From the NCBI GenBank assembly GCA_028023455.1, contig JAQFVV010012667.1, positions 730,501 through 794,500 on the forward strand: a stretch of 64,000 nucleotides of DNA, in the 5' to 3' direction. The DNA is from Epiperipatus broadwayi (taxonomy: Eukaryota > Onychophora > Udeonychophora > Euonychophora > Peripatidae). The notes under the pieces are model-generated. The model was not told where the DNA came from, did not search any database, and was given only the letters and a program-made list of their open reading frames with translations. The position numbers and the translations under genes are program-made. This document shows positions 26,764 through 41,267 of the stretch, piece after piece. Position 1 is the stretch's first letter. Each line of letters begins with the position of its first letter.

Positions 26764-29216
26764 AGATCATTAAGTGATAAAATGGAGAAGACTATCCAAG
26801 AAAACATAAAAAAAAATTATGAGAGCATATATAAAAGTAAAGAGAATAGTATTTTGCTAGGAATAAATAATGTTCAAAAAAGTTTGTCTTTGTGTTTGAA
26901 AAATAAGATTTTAATAAACATTTTATACAATTGTGTATTTATAGTCTGATGACTTTGATACTTAATAAAAGAGTACTGTAGTACTACAGGACCACATAGC
27001 ACAAAAAAGAGATATTTGATTGAATTTTAAAGCATAATAAAAAGCAAAATATATGTTACAAAATAAAAAAGTAGTTTCTTACATTGTTAAGACAATGAGT
27101 AGGCTAATATGAGCTAGGCATATTATCAGATGAATTGAATCTTAAACTATATTTCAAGTGAATATTATATATAAAGAGAACTCATATGGAATGGATGGAA
27201 AAAATAAATAAATTAGTTGCAGTGCAAAAAGAAATTATGAATTTCAAAAACTAAATTATACTGAGTGAGAACTTTAAACTAAGTTGAAAAGTATGTTGCT
27301 AGCAAGAACAGAAAAGCAATTACAGGAGGGCTTGGAAAATATGTCATCTTTTAGAAGGTGATAAAGGGTGTTGGTTTATCACATTTGTCATAATTACATA
27401 ATATAATTATTACTTTTAATAACAAATGTATTTTTATTACATAACATGTCTATTAAGCTATTGTTAGTTTTTTTTTTTAAAAAATATTTAAATAGATTCA
27501 TTTAGTTTCAAACAAAAAAAAAGGCAGTCATACAAATAAAGGCTAATCATTCATTTATAATAGTGAAAAACTACACAAAAATAATAAATAAAAAGTTTGA
27601 AACTTTCACATGTTTAGCTTAATGTGTTTAAGGTATAATCAAATTTCATTTGTGATTTTTAGTTTGCTTTCCTTTTTTTATATCCATTAATGTTTAAACA
27701 TAAAACTATCAACACAAATTTTTTTTTTTTCATGTAAAATTTATGACCAAAACTAGTTGAGAGGAAATTTAATGATTATCATAAATCCCTGATAAATGTG
27801 GAAAGCAGAAAAGAAATAGTAATCACTTTACATACATAAATATAGTTGAAGAATCCTGGGAAAATGTCAACAGTGTGAAATGCTTAACCTACAATACATA
27901 TATATATATATTTAATGAAAAATTCTTGATAAAAATAACTTGTTTCATTGTTTTATTTCATAAAAAATTAAACACAAACTCCTTTTAAAAAGAAATATTT
28001 GATCCAAATAAAAAGCTTAAAAAATGTATTTATTAATGAAATTTTTTAATCTTCCTTTTTTTTTTAATTTTATGTTATTCTAAAAGATAAAATCTGGCAC
28101 ATTAATTTGAAAACCAGTAGTAATGATAAAATCCTACACTTTAATTTTGTCTAGATTTAAAAGAAAATATTTCCAAAGTTTTTTTTTTATTATTGTTGAT
28201 AGTTTTGTAATTATATTCAATCTATATCTATGGCAATATTGCAAAATCAAAGTTACATAAGACAGTCTCATTATTGCCACATATAAAATCTGTTTTTCTT
28301 TTTTTAGACATATAAAAATTGTATAACAAACTATTCATTATGCTAGGATTATGATTATTAACTAAAGTAATATGCCATTTTTTATAATTATTAATATTAT
28401 AATAAAGTAATACATTTTTGTATTGTAAAATTTTACAATTGTAAGTACATATGAAAGAAGAAACTATGGTGAAAACTTCTTATGTGGGTGTGTTTAATTA
28501 AAAAAAATCAAATATATTAATCTTTAACTGAAATTTAAAGTTCATATCTGGGCTAGAGATAATCTCCAGTTTAATGAAAAAATAATGATAATCATTATAG
28601 TATTTATCTAGAGTAGTTTATATCAAACATGTGAGTGAAATAACTTTGATACTTGTAAATCAAAATATAACATTTTATATATAAATAACTAAGCTGAAAA
28701 AAAAAATTTTTTTTTCAGTCATTTTGTATTTAAAAAGGGGGATTTCGCAATCTTTCTGCTATAAAATATTATCTTTATATGTTTGTAGTAGTTGAAAATG
28801 TATTGAAATCAGAATGGAATTTCATCTGAAACGATAATGAGATTACAATAGCTTTTTTTAGCTTTTTTTATCATACAATATAAGTATTAATTTATTAATT
28901 AGTGTCGCAAATATTAAAAAAAATAATAATTTAAAGAGCTTACACATAAACTAAATCTATTTGAATCCGATTTTTTTTTAAATTTTACAAGGTCTAAATT
29001 TAAATCCTAGATACTGAGTATGAAAAGCATGTGTTAATCCTTAAACTATTATTTCTTTCATAATTTACAAAAAAGAATAGATAAATTAATACACTATACA
29101 GTCTTAAATCTACATACATATGTGAGGGATGGGAAGACCTTTGGTGCACTATGTTTCTATATGTAAATTAATACACTGTGCAGGTGTAAACCTGCATATA
29201 TATATTTAATGTGTGT
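26351..29216. other. AT-rich non-coding DNA with short (TA)n
   Basis: No gene recognised. Two (TA)n tracts (26683-26702 and 26732-26759) are separated by a spacer holding AATGATCTTAA. A related inverted word, GAAGATCATTAAG, follows the second tract, giving a small imperfect foldback. Confidence 0.55.
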
Positions 29217-29688
29217 GGGATTCAAACTCAGACTTTCTTATAACTCTCAACTCTCCATGCCATCTTATATTGCTGATCCACCTGATCATACACATGTTGA
29301 AAAGATAAATCATCACCAATATACATATTTCATGCTAAATCAGCCCTCATCATTTCTTGCAGAATACCATCTCCACACATATATACAATCAGTGCTTAGC
29401 ATTTTATTATCAGATTTTTAATAAAATGGAAGGCTGAAAAGTTGTGGGTTGGAGTAGTTTGAAGCCTTTCCATTAAAGTATGAAGATTGGCTAGCTTAAT
29501 GTAAAGCTGAGCACTGATTGTATATATGTTGGAGATGGTAATCTGGACCAATTGATGAGTGCTAGTTTAGCATGAAATATGAATATTGGTGATTATTTAT
29601 CTTTTCAACATGGGTGTGCTCAGGTGGGTCACAATATGAGATAGTATGGAAAATTGAGGTTGATGTGAAAGTCTGAGTTTGAATCCCT
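29217..29688. repeat. Foldback (inverted-repeat) element, 472 bp
   Basis: The left arm (about 29217-29400) begins GGGATTCAAACTCAGACTTTC. The right arm (about 29505-29688) ends with its reverse complement. The arms stay clearly similar along their length, sharing for example the AAAAGATAAATCATCACCAA block, and are joined by a spacer of about 100 bp. The terminal word resembles the B box of tRNA-derived repeats (GTTTGAATCCC on the plus strand of the right arm), but no tRNA fold is visible. Related copies lie at 31501-31800 and 43146-43290. Confidence 0.8.
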
Positions 29689-30500
29689 CATAAATAGAAT
29701 AGATTAAATGATAACTATACTATCTGCAAATATTTTACTTTTAAGAATGTCATCTTTGGGATTTTTGTGGACAGTAACTCTTTCTTTTCTAAGAGCATCA
29801 TTGCTACAAGATGTTCATTAAGTAGAGTACTGTCATAATCAACTTTATAACAATTTTTAAAAATAGATTGCTTGTGGTGTGCATGATTTGAAGTTTTTTC
29901 CTGCTATTAGCCGACTTTGTATGCTCATATTTTCAATGCTGTTTTAATTACCCTTTTTTTAGATGCTTTAAATTTTTTTTCTACACAAAAAGAAAAAATA
30001 TTAAATTAAGTGACTTGAAAAAAAGTAAGTTTTAGTGATGATATAATTATTAAACAAATTTAGAAAAGTAACCTTTTTTTAAAAAAATGTATATTTAAAC
30101 CTATATTATTATAAATACACTTTCAAATCTCTCTGCATATTACATAGACATAATGTATAGAGGTAGTTTGATTACTCCATTTTTTTTGTTTTATTAGAAA
30201 AAATGTGTCTTAAATATACATTATTCTCTAATTTTTTTTTTATACTGTATATAAATTATTTGTCCAATGTTATGTGCATTTTATCATGATAAAATGGTTT
30301 AACCATTTCCAGTTGAACAAAGTAAAAAAAAAATCTAATTAATTAATTGAATGAAACTGATGCGTTCAAATTGTCATCTGCGAGCTTGAACATCAGATGA
30401 CATTCTGAGGAACTGACGTTATTGTTATTTATTAATCAAATAAGATATCGAAATATTTTTTTATGTATCCTAACATATATATGTATTCATATATCAAAGC
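29689..30500. other. AT-rich non-coding DNA
   Basis: No gene recognised. A short hairpin, TGTCATCTG...CAGATGACA, lies near 30375-30405. Confidence 0.5.
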
Positions 30501-30575
30501 ATCGGCTGCGAAGCGAACTAGCAAACCCGGGACAACTGCTTATAAGGCAGCTGTGCTGACCACTCGACCACCAGC
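30501..30575 (-). tRNA. tRNA-like sequence (degenerate, Ile-TAT-like anticodon arm)
   Basis: On the minus strand a 75-nt segment begins GCTGGTGGTCGAGTGGTCAG, which carries an A-box-like word. It has a five-pair anticodon stem (GCTGC/GCAGT, one G-T pair) around the seven-base loop CTTATAA with anticodon TAT. A later GTTCGCTTC resembles a B box. The acceptor stem does not pair, so this is probably a tRNA pseudogene or the head of a tRNA-derived SINE rather than a working tRNA. Confidence 0.4.
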
Positions 30576-31500
30576 TTGACAACACATTTTTTTTAATTCT
30601 TCATTTTCTGAGATTTTACATAAAAATATGATCTTTAATTATGCTGAGATTAGTCGTATTTACATCAATTCTTTCTTATAATTTGAATAGAATTTTAAAA
30701 AAATATATTAATTATTTTTTTTATATATGATAACATTTATTTTTAACAATTTATCAGGTCATTATACATATTTTATCACTATATTTTACATCTTATATTA
30801 AACGTAAATTCTATAAATTTAATTAAATATATAGCCATACATAAATAAAATCTAATATGGAATTAGCTATATCAATGAATTTATTCATGAGAAAAAGAAA
30901 ATGAAATTTCTAATTACAGATAGTAATTTTAAATGAACAACACATACAAAAAAAAATTTGACTTGTAGATGTGGAAAAAAGAAAATCTTAAAAATCATTT
31001 CTGAAATAGCGTAAATGTAATTATCTGAAACTAGTTTAACTTTATTGAATTGTATATATTATAAAATATATGTTTGCAAACATCTATATATGAACATTCG
31101 CTTAAAAATATTTTACTCGATAAAACTATTATAGTATAGTAAAATATGCGTACTTTAAAATTATCCCATAACAAAGCCTCCCTAAAATCCTTTCAGTAAT
31201 GAAAAAGAAAATATTTTGATTTGAAAATTATATAGTAGTAAAGGTACAAGCAGTTTTTCATCTCTGTTTACATTCAAGCTATAAATAACAATAATGGGAT
31301 GGGTAATTGCTCAGGGATTCAAAATAAGTTCGAACACTGCAGTAATGGAACTAAACTACGATCTCTAAAACCTTGAGCTCTACAACTGACTCTTTAACAC
31401 TGTAAATCACTGGATACAGTAAGTTAGAAAGAGGAAATTTTCTTTATTTTGGCAATTAATTAAATATTTATCTATAAAAAAAAGTAATTATAGGAGCACA
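30576..31500. other. AT-rich non-coding DNA
   Basis: No gene recognised. The stretch 31310-31420 is less AT-rich (contains AAGTTCGAACACTGCAG) and may be an old repeat. Confidence 0.5.
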
Positions 31501-31830
31501 CACTTTCAGATGACCCACCACTCTCCACTCTATCTAATAAGATCGATACACTCAAGCACATATATGCTGAAAAGATAAATAATCACCAATATACGTATTT
31601 TATGCTAAACCAGCAATCATCAGTTGGTCCAGATTATCATCTCTCACACATATATACTATAAGTGCTCAGGTATATATTAAGATAGACAATCTTCATACT
31701 TTAATGGACAGGATTCAATCTACTACACACTCCAACTCTTCAACCATCCATCCAATTGAAAATCTGATGATGAAGACCATCCTAAGGCCGAGATTCTTGT
31801 CACACCCATGTTGACTCGGGTCAATCTGAA
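31501..31830. repeat. Single-arm copy of the 29.2-kb foldback family
   Basis: Colinear with the reverse complement of the right arm and spacer of the 29217-29688 foldback. Shared landmarks include the AAAAGATAAATAATCACCAA block, GTTGGTCCAGATTA-like words, CAATCTTCATACTTTAATGG and ATCTGATGATGAAGACC. No second arm follows, so this is either a progenitor unit or a half copy. Confidence 0.7.
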
Positions 31831-34800
31831 CTTCACATGTACAGGACATAATCCATTCAATACATATGCAAGGATGGACAGACATCTCTACAATGTAATA
31901 ACTGATAGACACAGGTATATAATAAGCCTGTGTTTCAGTTAAAAAAAGTAATTATAAATTAGTTTAAAACTAAGTCTATCCTTTGAATGTTTTACAAAAT
32001 CTTTTTACCTTTTTTTTTTTTTTTATATAAAAGCTTTCTTGTGATTATATAACAAATGGGTTAATAAAAAAATCTTGCTAATTCTGATAAATTCTTTCAT
32101 TTCTATTCGTCATGGAAAAGAGTATTATTGCATATATGCTGGTAGTCAAATAATATGTAAAGTAATATAACTTGTAAAAAGATAGAATGCCTATTAATTC
32201 ATTTTTAAACTCAAAGCATCAAAATATTTACTATAAACATGCTTATTTTTCAACAGCAACTTAGAATTTTGTCAATAACTTTATGACATTTTTTAATTAA
32301 TTAATTAAAAAAAGATTAATTTGGCAAATCTTTAAACTATTCATATATTTATAATAAAAAATATAATATATAAAAAAAAAAGTATTTTGTAGACTTAGAT
32401 TATCAATCCTAAGGTAATCTTACAGTGTAACATATTAGAAATTCCATTTATCTTATTCCAGTAATTTTTGAATTAATCCTGAATCTAAGTAATTGTTTTT
32501 TTATATTCATTTATTTTTAGTAAACAATGGATAATATCATTAATTTTGGTTTGTAAAATATTCTATAGAACATTAGTTGAAAAAAAATTAGAAAAAAAAA
32601 GATTAAAGAAAACACTCTTTTTTTAACTTTTTTTTTATTCAAAAGAAACTCTATTAATAACAAACTATATACAAATATTAACACATTTACAATAGAATAA
32701 ATTTATGTTACATAGGCAAAAGTATGGTAAAACTGCTACCATAATGATACAGGTGACATAATGTGTTGTTTAACTACAATGAAATGTGATCTAAAACTGA
32801 AGAGTGACATTTTCTAATATTACATAATCATGATAACTAAACTGAAAAAAAAAAAGTCCAGATATCTGTTTCCTAAAAGTGAAATCTGGTGGGAAGTACT
32901 GCTGGAAATATTATGAAAGAGCACAACTGAAAGAGATTCTCCATTACTATGTTTTGCTTATGATAGTCCTGGGTAGAAATTTGAGAGAGTAAAGGCACAA
33001 ATTAAATCATTTCTTATTTTTTTACTACATTGTATTTTTTATTGTCAAATATTATGGAGCAGTATGTGAGCCACATAGTTTATAGTGTGTGAATAAGAAT
33101 TATAGGGCTGAAAATAATATATACTTTTTACTAATTGCTTGAGGTTTATTGTATATTTATGATACATGAATTGGTGTAGAAGTGTGAAGTATGAACAGGT
33201 TTGAAAAGAGTTTAGCATTACTTCTGAATATTTACTGCATAAAACACATTTAGGATCCAGATTTAGCTTAAGTTAGTAACTTAAGAAATATTTTGGTTGG
33301 AATTTCACTCTGTAATAAATTAAAAGCAAATTTCAACCATGAATGGGGACACTTGAAATCATTAACTATTCTAAGTAAATATATGACATGTTAAATACCT
33401 TTCTATTCTATTTGTCAGGGTTTTGTAATAATTATCTTTTCAGAAATTATTATTAGACCTTGTCACCATTCAAATTGCATTAAATAATTTTTTCATTATA
33501 TGTCCATCTTATTATACTTACAGATTATAAAACTATTAAATAAAATACTAATACTCAAATTATTTTTATTTTACATTATTTATTTTATGATTTTTTTGAG
33601 CATTTGAAACAAAACAAGACTTAATTTATGAGTATAGCAAGGGACAAAAATATATATTGAATATTATTGATTTATCTTTGCTTGAAACCTGACAAATGTT
33701 TGGATATTATAGTTATACCATCATAGATGCATTTTTTTTTACAATTATATTGTCTTTAAAGTTGAAATATATATATTTAGCCAACACAGATAAAGTATTA
33801 TCAGAACTAATATCTACAAATTAAAAAATTGCTCTTGAACTTTTCCATTTAAATAATATCTAAGAGCAGATAATAACTGTAAAATGTTTCTTTTCATCAA
33901 GTGATATCACAACTAACAAAAAATTCTGTATTTCATTATTAATATAATTGAAAGAAACATTCCCAACAGAAATTATTAAATTATTATATATTAAATTCAA
34001 ACATCCTGCAAATATCCCTGAAGAATCTAAATGGCATGACAATAACTCATTATAATTACTTGTTCAAATACAAATGATCAACATAATTTCCTCTGATTCA
34101 GAGATTATTATCTTTATCTTATCTTTGAAGTTCTACTTTATTTATTCTTAAGTGTCATGCAACCATAATTAAACTTGGATATTTTTTAATTTTTAATATT
34201 TTCATTATGAATAAAAAGTATTTTAAAGCTGTTTGCATATATATTGAATGATTTCCATAAATCAAACCAAATATTTTAAATGAAATAATTATTTTCAGAT
34301 GATTTAATATTGTTTCCTGTCCCCTTTGAGTTTTAAAAATATATATTTAAGTAACTAAAATAATTGAAATTTATACATTTTTAATAGGAAAAAATTGTCA
34401 TTAAAATAATTAATTTATTTCTTCTCTTTGTGTCATGATAGATAATATTAAAGGGTTATATATAGGTTTTAATTTTCATATTTAAGTTTTTTATTTTTGA
34501 TGATGATTTTTTTGACTTTATTATTATTTCTATATCAAATAAAATTAAAAGATGCAAATGATCTTATTAATAAAAATCATGAATCTAATTAGAAAATAAA
34601 AAAAAGTTTTAATCAGCTTATTCATAGACATGAAAATGAGATATATTACAACACAAAATCCTTATATATATATACTTTAATATTCTCATAGATTAATGAT
34701 GAATTCATAGTATTATTTATATATATATATATATATAGTAGCCATTGTCGTAGTGATGCCAAAGTAATGTAATTACATTTTTGAACATGTGTGTGCTTAC

Positions 34801-37301
34801 TTATGCATACATATGCATACAAAATGGAAATAAATAAATGAGGAATGAAATATCCACACAGAGAAAATAATGGTGTGAGTAAATGTTTTATTTATTTAGT
34901 AAATATGTGCTGATATATTCATTTAATTAATTTTCTCTTGATTAGAAAGTAGATTACTTTATAAATTTGTTAAAAAGGCAAGCCTAAAAAATTATAAATA
35001 AAACAAAAAGATTTTGCATGTAAAAAGTCAATAACATATAAATGAGATAAGTGGCACTCTCTCTCACACTTGATTGAAGAAATAGGAAAAAAGAATTATT
35101 AAGTAAAAATTATACAAGAAGTGCCAATTTTTAAAATTACTTTGATTTATTAAAAGTTATGAAAATACTCATTATATTTGGACATTTTTTAACTTATTTC
35201 TGGTACAATTTTCTATTGGCCTAGTGAATTAAAGTGCTAAACTTTTGATTGGTCAATTATAGAATGAGTGGTAAAAATATATTTGTCTTTTAATATTATA
35301 TTTATTTTAGTTTCATTTGTAAAAAGCAAATTAATAATATCTCAGATTATGAAAGTGAATGAACGTTTTTTTCAAAAATCAATTTCTACTTATATATATA
35401 TATATATATATATATTGTAACCTTATATTTTAGTATAAAATATAAAGATGGATATAACTGGTATAAAAATTTCTCTGTCTTCTTTTTGGTGATTTGATTG
35501 CCTTGGTTTGCATTTTTGAACAGATTATTTTCTTGCATTCAAGATAATTTATTAGAGAGAATAAGTAATATTTTGCTTTACTTATTGTCTGTGTTATTTT
35601 AATGTATTTAAATTGCTTCTTTCCATCCATTGATTTGTATCAAAATATGTTTAACTTTTTAAAAATTGACAACACATTAAATTTAGTAAAATGTGATTGA
35701 AAATAATAATAATTTTTATTTGTTTAAAATAGTCTTAGAAATTATTTTCATTGAATTAAAAAACCATTTGTTTAACTAATTTTTAATTATTAGATAAAAA
35801 TATAGTAATTACATATGCGTTTCAATGTAAAAAAAAAGAGCGCGATTAAAGAGATCGTCTGTGATAAGGTTGCTGTTACAAAAAAAGAAAATGGTGTAAG
35901 AATAAAATGTATGCAAAATATGATAAGCTTATTTTTTAAAAATAATTAATAAATAAATGGATTTACCAAAAAGTTTTCTACGAATGTAAACATAAAGTGG
36001 TGGTATTTAGTAATAGAATGAAGTGCTAAATTTAAAAATCTGTTCGGGTCAGCTAGCCAAGTGGATCAAATCGCTAATAATTTTCCAATATTTATACTTA
36101 AAAATATGTCGGAGCTTTCAAATTTAAAAGTAGAATTAATTGCAGAGAGGTCAGTATGTTTGGAATTTCTTATTATTATACAAATTGGCCACACTAAATA
36201 AATGTTTTAATTACAGAAGTTTTTTTAGATATGAAAACTTTCTTTTTAAAAAAAGAAGAGGTTTAAAATCAAAATTAAATGTTAAAGTTAGTAACATGGT
36301 TTAATAATTTCGTTTATAATTTAAAATAATATAGCATTGATTAATTTATTTAACTATATACTGTCAGTAATGTATTTGCTATTTAATTTGTTTACCATTT
36401 GAATAATGGGAACAGTCTTCAAATAATTAACTAAAACTACTTTCTAATTTTATCGTTAATTTGGAATTATTAAATTATTTGCTCTAATTAGTATCCCTAA
36501 ATTTAAACATGGATAAGTAAATATTAGCCTGGATGTTATAAACTTGGAACAGTTTTGTATAGAAATGTAGAATTTAATAACTTATGAAGAACATTTTCAT
36601 TTAAACTCTGCGTGTCATGTTTTTGGAATTGTTTTATATTTATGGAGCCACGTAAAATCGTTAATTTAAAAGTGCTTATAATATCTAAGACAAATAGATA
36701 GAATTACATTTATGGAATTCAACTATAATTATAATTATTACTTTGTGTATTTATTGTTCAAGACATTTTTACATGGATTTCATGGATCATATTTATTATT
36801 ATAAAATGCTGTACAATTTAATTTATGTCACAAGTACACCTGCTAGAATTCATGTATTTAAGTAAGAATGAATTAATTTAATTTTATTGTTATATGAACT
36901 TGTATGTGAAGTTCATGAGTTATATTTTATTAGGTTTAAATTAAATTAATGGGATTGAATAAAATACTTATTCAAGGGAATAGCGCTTGCAAAAAAGTTT
37001 GAAAATTACTAATGAATTTATGATATGTGTCAACCTCTCATGAAGTGTCTTGTGAGTCTTTCCAGAGTTCTATTCCTATACTAATGTCACTTATATTACA
37101 TTGTTGCTATGTTTTATTTTAAGCAAGATAATTTAATATATTAGTTGTCCTGATTAGTGAAACACTTTTTATTATGCAAGAACCCACATCTGCTAAAATG
37201 TTAGTGTTTTCTGAATGGTCAGAATAACTGAGGAGGATGATTTTTGCACTTTAAATATGAAGTAAATAGTAATATTGCTTTATAATGTTAAAAGGCATTA
37301 A
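31831..37301. other. AT-rich non-coding DNA
   Basis: 5.5 kb with no recognised gene. Short (TA)n tracts at about 34713-34737 and 35391-35414. The word GTCAGCTAGCCAAGTGG near 36047 resembles a tRNA A box but nothing follows to support a tRNA. Confidence 0.5.
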
Positions 37302-37385
37302 TCTGTGCTGGTGGTTAATCTGCAGATTAATTAATTGCCACTTTCTGTATTTTTACACTCATTCCTGTGCTGGTGGTTAATCCAC
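37302..37385. repeat. Dispersed direct repeat, 18 bp
   Basis: CTGTGCTGGTGGTTAATC occurs twice (near 37302 and 37367), separated by about 47 bp. Confidence 0.75.
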
Positions 37386-37590
37386 GGAATTGTGTAATTA
37401 TATTTATTGCTTTATGATGGTGTATAAATCCACAAAGCACTCAGTGTTATATAATTCCTATGTGTAGATGAATGCATCCACAGGAATATGATTTTACTTC
37501 ATAAATATAAGTTTGGGCAAAGTATTTTGGTTATTCTGCTAAAATCATCTTCTTCCATTTATAAGCATAATTTATAAGTTAAGTCATAAA

Positions 37591-37658
37591 GTGTAGCAGG
37601 ACATTCTATTTTATCTGAATTGAAGTGTAGCAGGACATTCTATTTTATCTGAATTGAA
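37591..37658. repeat. 34-bp exact tandem duplication
   Basis: Two identical units (37591-37624 and 37625-37658), each starting GTGTAGCAGGACATTC. Exact identity suggests recent slippage or template switching. Confidence 0.9.
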
Positions 37659-38519
37659 GTTTACATTTTCATTTTTATTTAGCATTAGCATTATAGCTAA
37701 ATCCTACAAATATAATATTATTTATTACATTGTTATAGGTCTACAATATAGGTTTATTGGTTCTGGAACTGACGTTGGATATTTCATGAGTTGATGTTGA
37801 ATTTTTGTATAATTTCCTCAATACATCAATTATATCAAATTGTAATATAATGTATGATTAGGCTTTATAAAACTGTGCTTATGATATGTTATTGCAGGAA
37901 GCCAATGGAATTATAATTTATTTATTTATTTTATTTGCTTATTTATGTATTTAGTTATTACATTAAACATCAATTACTTATTAGTCATAAAATTTGTAAA
38001 TAAATATTGATTTATAATTAAACTTACTGTGCCATTGCTATTTGTCATTCATAAAATCAGAAATCATATATCTCGAATAGAGCATACAGTGAAGTACATA
38101 CTATTGTCAGCATGATATAAGAGTTTAGTAATATTTTGAGAAAAACATTTGAATGCTTTTTGTCCTTGGTAGTTTATGATGTGTAAGGTACAATAAAATC
38201 CAATTTACCTTTTCCATCATTTAAGCTTTACGTAGTTGATTCGAGTACATGATACAAAATTGATTGATTTTATAAACTTATAAACAGATTTACCAGATAA
38301 TGACATGATTAAATGTATTTACTTAATGTTTTAATTGTCATTCATCAGTATAACAAGAGTCTCATTGATATTTATTAAATTATAGAAAAGAACCCAAGTA
38401 TTCCATGTTTTTTTATTATTGCAAAGCTCTTACCTAGACTAGCATTTGTATTAAAAATCATATATGTAATTTTAAAATTCATAATCTTTAGTAGTTCCAC
38501 AAATTATACCATCTTGTTC
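37659..38519. other. AT-rich non-coding DNA
   Basis: No gene recognised. Confidence 0.5.
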
Positions 38520-39060
38520 ATGGTCAGCCATAAGGTCTCATGCGATGAAAAATCGCAAATTAAGGTTTGAAGGATAATAAAATTGCATACCTATAGTTTG
38601 TTTAATGTATTTTCACATACTGCTATGATAGGTCTTCGCGGTACATCCTGGCTGCGACCAGATTAGATCATAACAATTTTATGTTATATCATTAGTTTTG
38701 TTTGTGGTAATTTGCTCCAGATTTCGGTTATAGTCTTTGGTGCATAATATAGATGGCATGATATGCTTTTGGTTATAGTTCTTGGCACCACCATGATGGG
38801 AGATTCAGTTAGATTGATGGATACAGTTCTTGGCTGCCCAATGATTAAAGCCATTGGTTATAAAGAACTCTATTACAGTTCTTGGTGCCAATATGGTAGG
38901 CATTGGTATGTCCCTTCAGTCTATTGAGTTATAGTAAGGTGGGTATGATTATAGTAGTTCTCTGACATCAAGGTATTAAGCTTGATTAATGTTGATGGTT
39001 ACAGATGAACTCTTGGCGCCTGTCAACGTGTGGCCCGATTGTCCAATTGATGGTGGTTAC
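38520..39060. repeat. Degenerate repeat with a GTTCTTGGCGCC-like core
   Basis: A less AT-rich patch in which related words recur: GGTTATAGTCTTTGGTGC, GGTTATAGTTCTTGGCACC, GATACAGTTCTTGGCTGCC, TTACAGTTCTTGGTGCC and GGTTACAGATGAACTCTTGGCGCC. The spacing is irregular (roughly 50-120 bp), so this is an old minisatellite or a repeat-rich part of an unknown element. Confidence 0.5.
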
Positions 39061-39130
39061 AATATATATATATAATAAATAAAGTTTGATATCTGTATTC
39101 ATTTCACAATATATGTAATATACAAATCAA

Positions 39131-39218
39131 TATATATATATATATCAAAATACAGTACAAAGTGTATAGTCGAAAGTACTTCTAAAAGAATATAATTTAT
39201 GTAAATTGTACTGTATTT

Positions 39219-39309
<91 letters not shown>
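39131..39309. repeat. Hairpin ending in a long (TA)n array
   Basis: Arm 39131-39158 (TA tract then TCAAAATACAGTAC) is the perfect reverse complement of 39208-39235 (GTACTGTATTTTGA then TA), with a 49-nt loop. The right arm runs into a (TA)n array to 39309. Confidence 0.9.
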
Positions 39310-39312
<3 letters not shown>

Positions 39313-39889
39313 GAAAACATAAAACAATGTTTCATAATCTATTAGAAAATGCAGTGTTAGTCATTCATTTCTTTCTCAATTTATGTTCATGTAAAAATAA
39401 AGAATGTTTACTAAAATCTTGACTATTCAATGTGTAAAAAAAATATGAAAAAATACTCTAAAGATATATTTTCATTTTGAAAATCAAAACTAAAAACTGA
39501 AACCTGTCAAAATCATTGACAAGTGTTATCTTTTGTTGAAAATGAGAAACAACCAATCAGCATCTTTGAAAGTCTTCCTTCTCCAATTGTTATGCCTTTA
39601 AATTTAAATGTTATTAAAATGGATCACTAGACTGAAGCAATTAAACAACAGCTTTTATGTTCAGTGCATTGTTCAGTGGTTTCCCAGACCAACTATTAGA
39701 AGCTGCCAGGAAGGAAAAAATAGAATCTCACAGATAAATTACTAGGAAAGTTTTTTTTTTTGTTTCAATCAAAATAGAATACTAACACTATGTGTAACTA
39801 TATTTAATGTTTGTGTGATAATAATTAAAAGACAAACAATATTCAAAGAAAGAAAAAACTTTTAAATGCAATGGAGAGATAGTCTAAAG
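39310..39889. other. AT-rich non-coding DNA
   Basis: No gene recognised. It ends in the target-site copy (39882-39889) of the next element. Confidence 0.5.
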
Positions 39890-40075
39890 AGGTGGCTCTC
39901 AACCTTCCTAATGCCATGACCCTTTAATATAGTGCCTTATGTTGTGGAGACCACCAATCTTTAATTTTGCTATTGTTATAAATCAAAAGTGTTTTTTCCA
40001 ATGATCTTAGGTGGCCCCTGCGAAAGGATTGTTTGATCCTCAAAGGGATTATCAACCACAGGTTGAAAACCACTG
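39890..40075. mobile_element. hAT-type MITE resembling the SPIN/OC1 group
   Basis: A 186-bp non-autonomous element. The left end AGGTGGCTCTCAACC and the right end GGTTGAAAACCACTG form hAT terminal inverted repeats close to the CAGTGGTTCTCAACC consensus of Charlie-type hATs. Flanking 8-bp repeats GTCTAAAG (39882-39889) and TTCTAAAG (40076-40083) match at 7 of 8 positions, as expected for a hAT target duplication. Internal words such as CTTCCTAATGCCATGACCC on the left, and CCAATGATCTTAGG plus a CCCTGCGAAAGGATTG segment on the right, are what I recall from the SPIN and OC1 families of vertebrates and some invertebrates. It encodes no protein. Confidence 0.85.
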
Positions 40076-40083
40076 TTCTAAAG

Positions 40084-41267
<1,184 letters not shown>

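Noticed and set aside
36040-36075. tRNA A-box-like word
   Set aside because: No B box at the right distance and no cloverleaf pairing.
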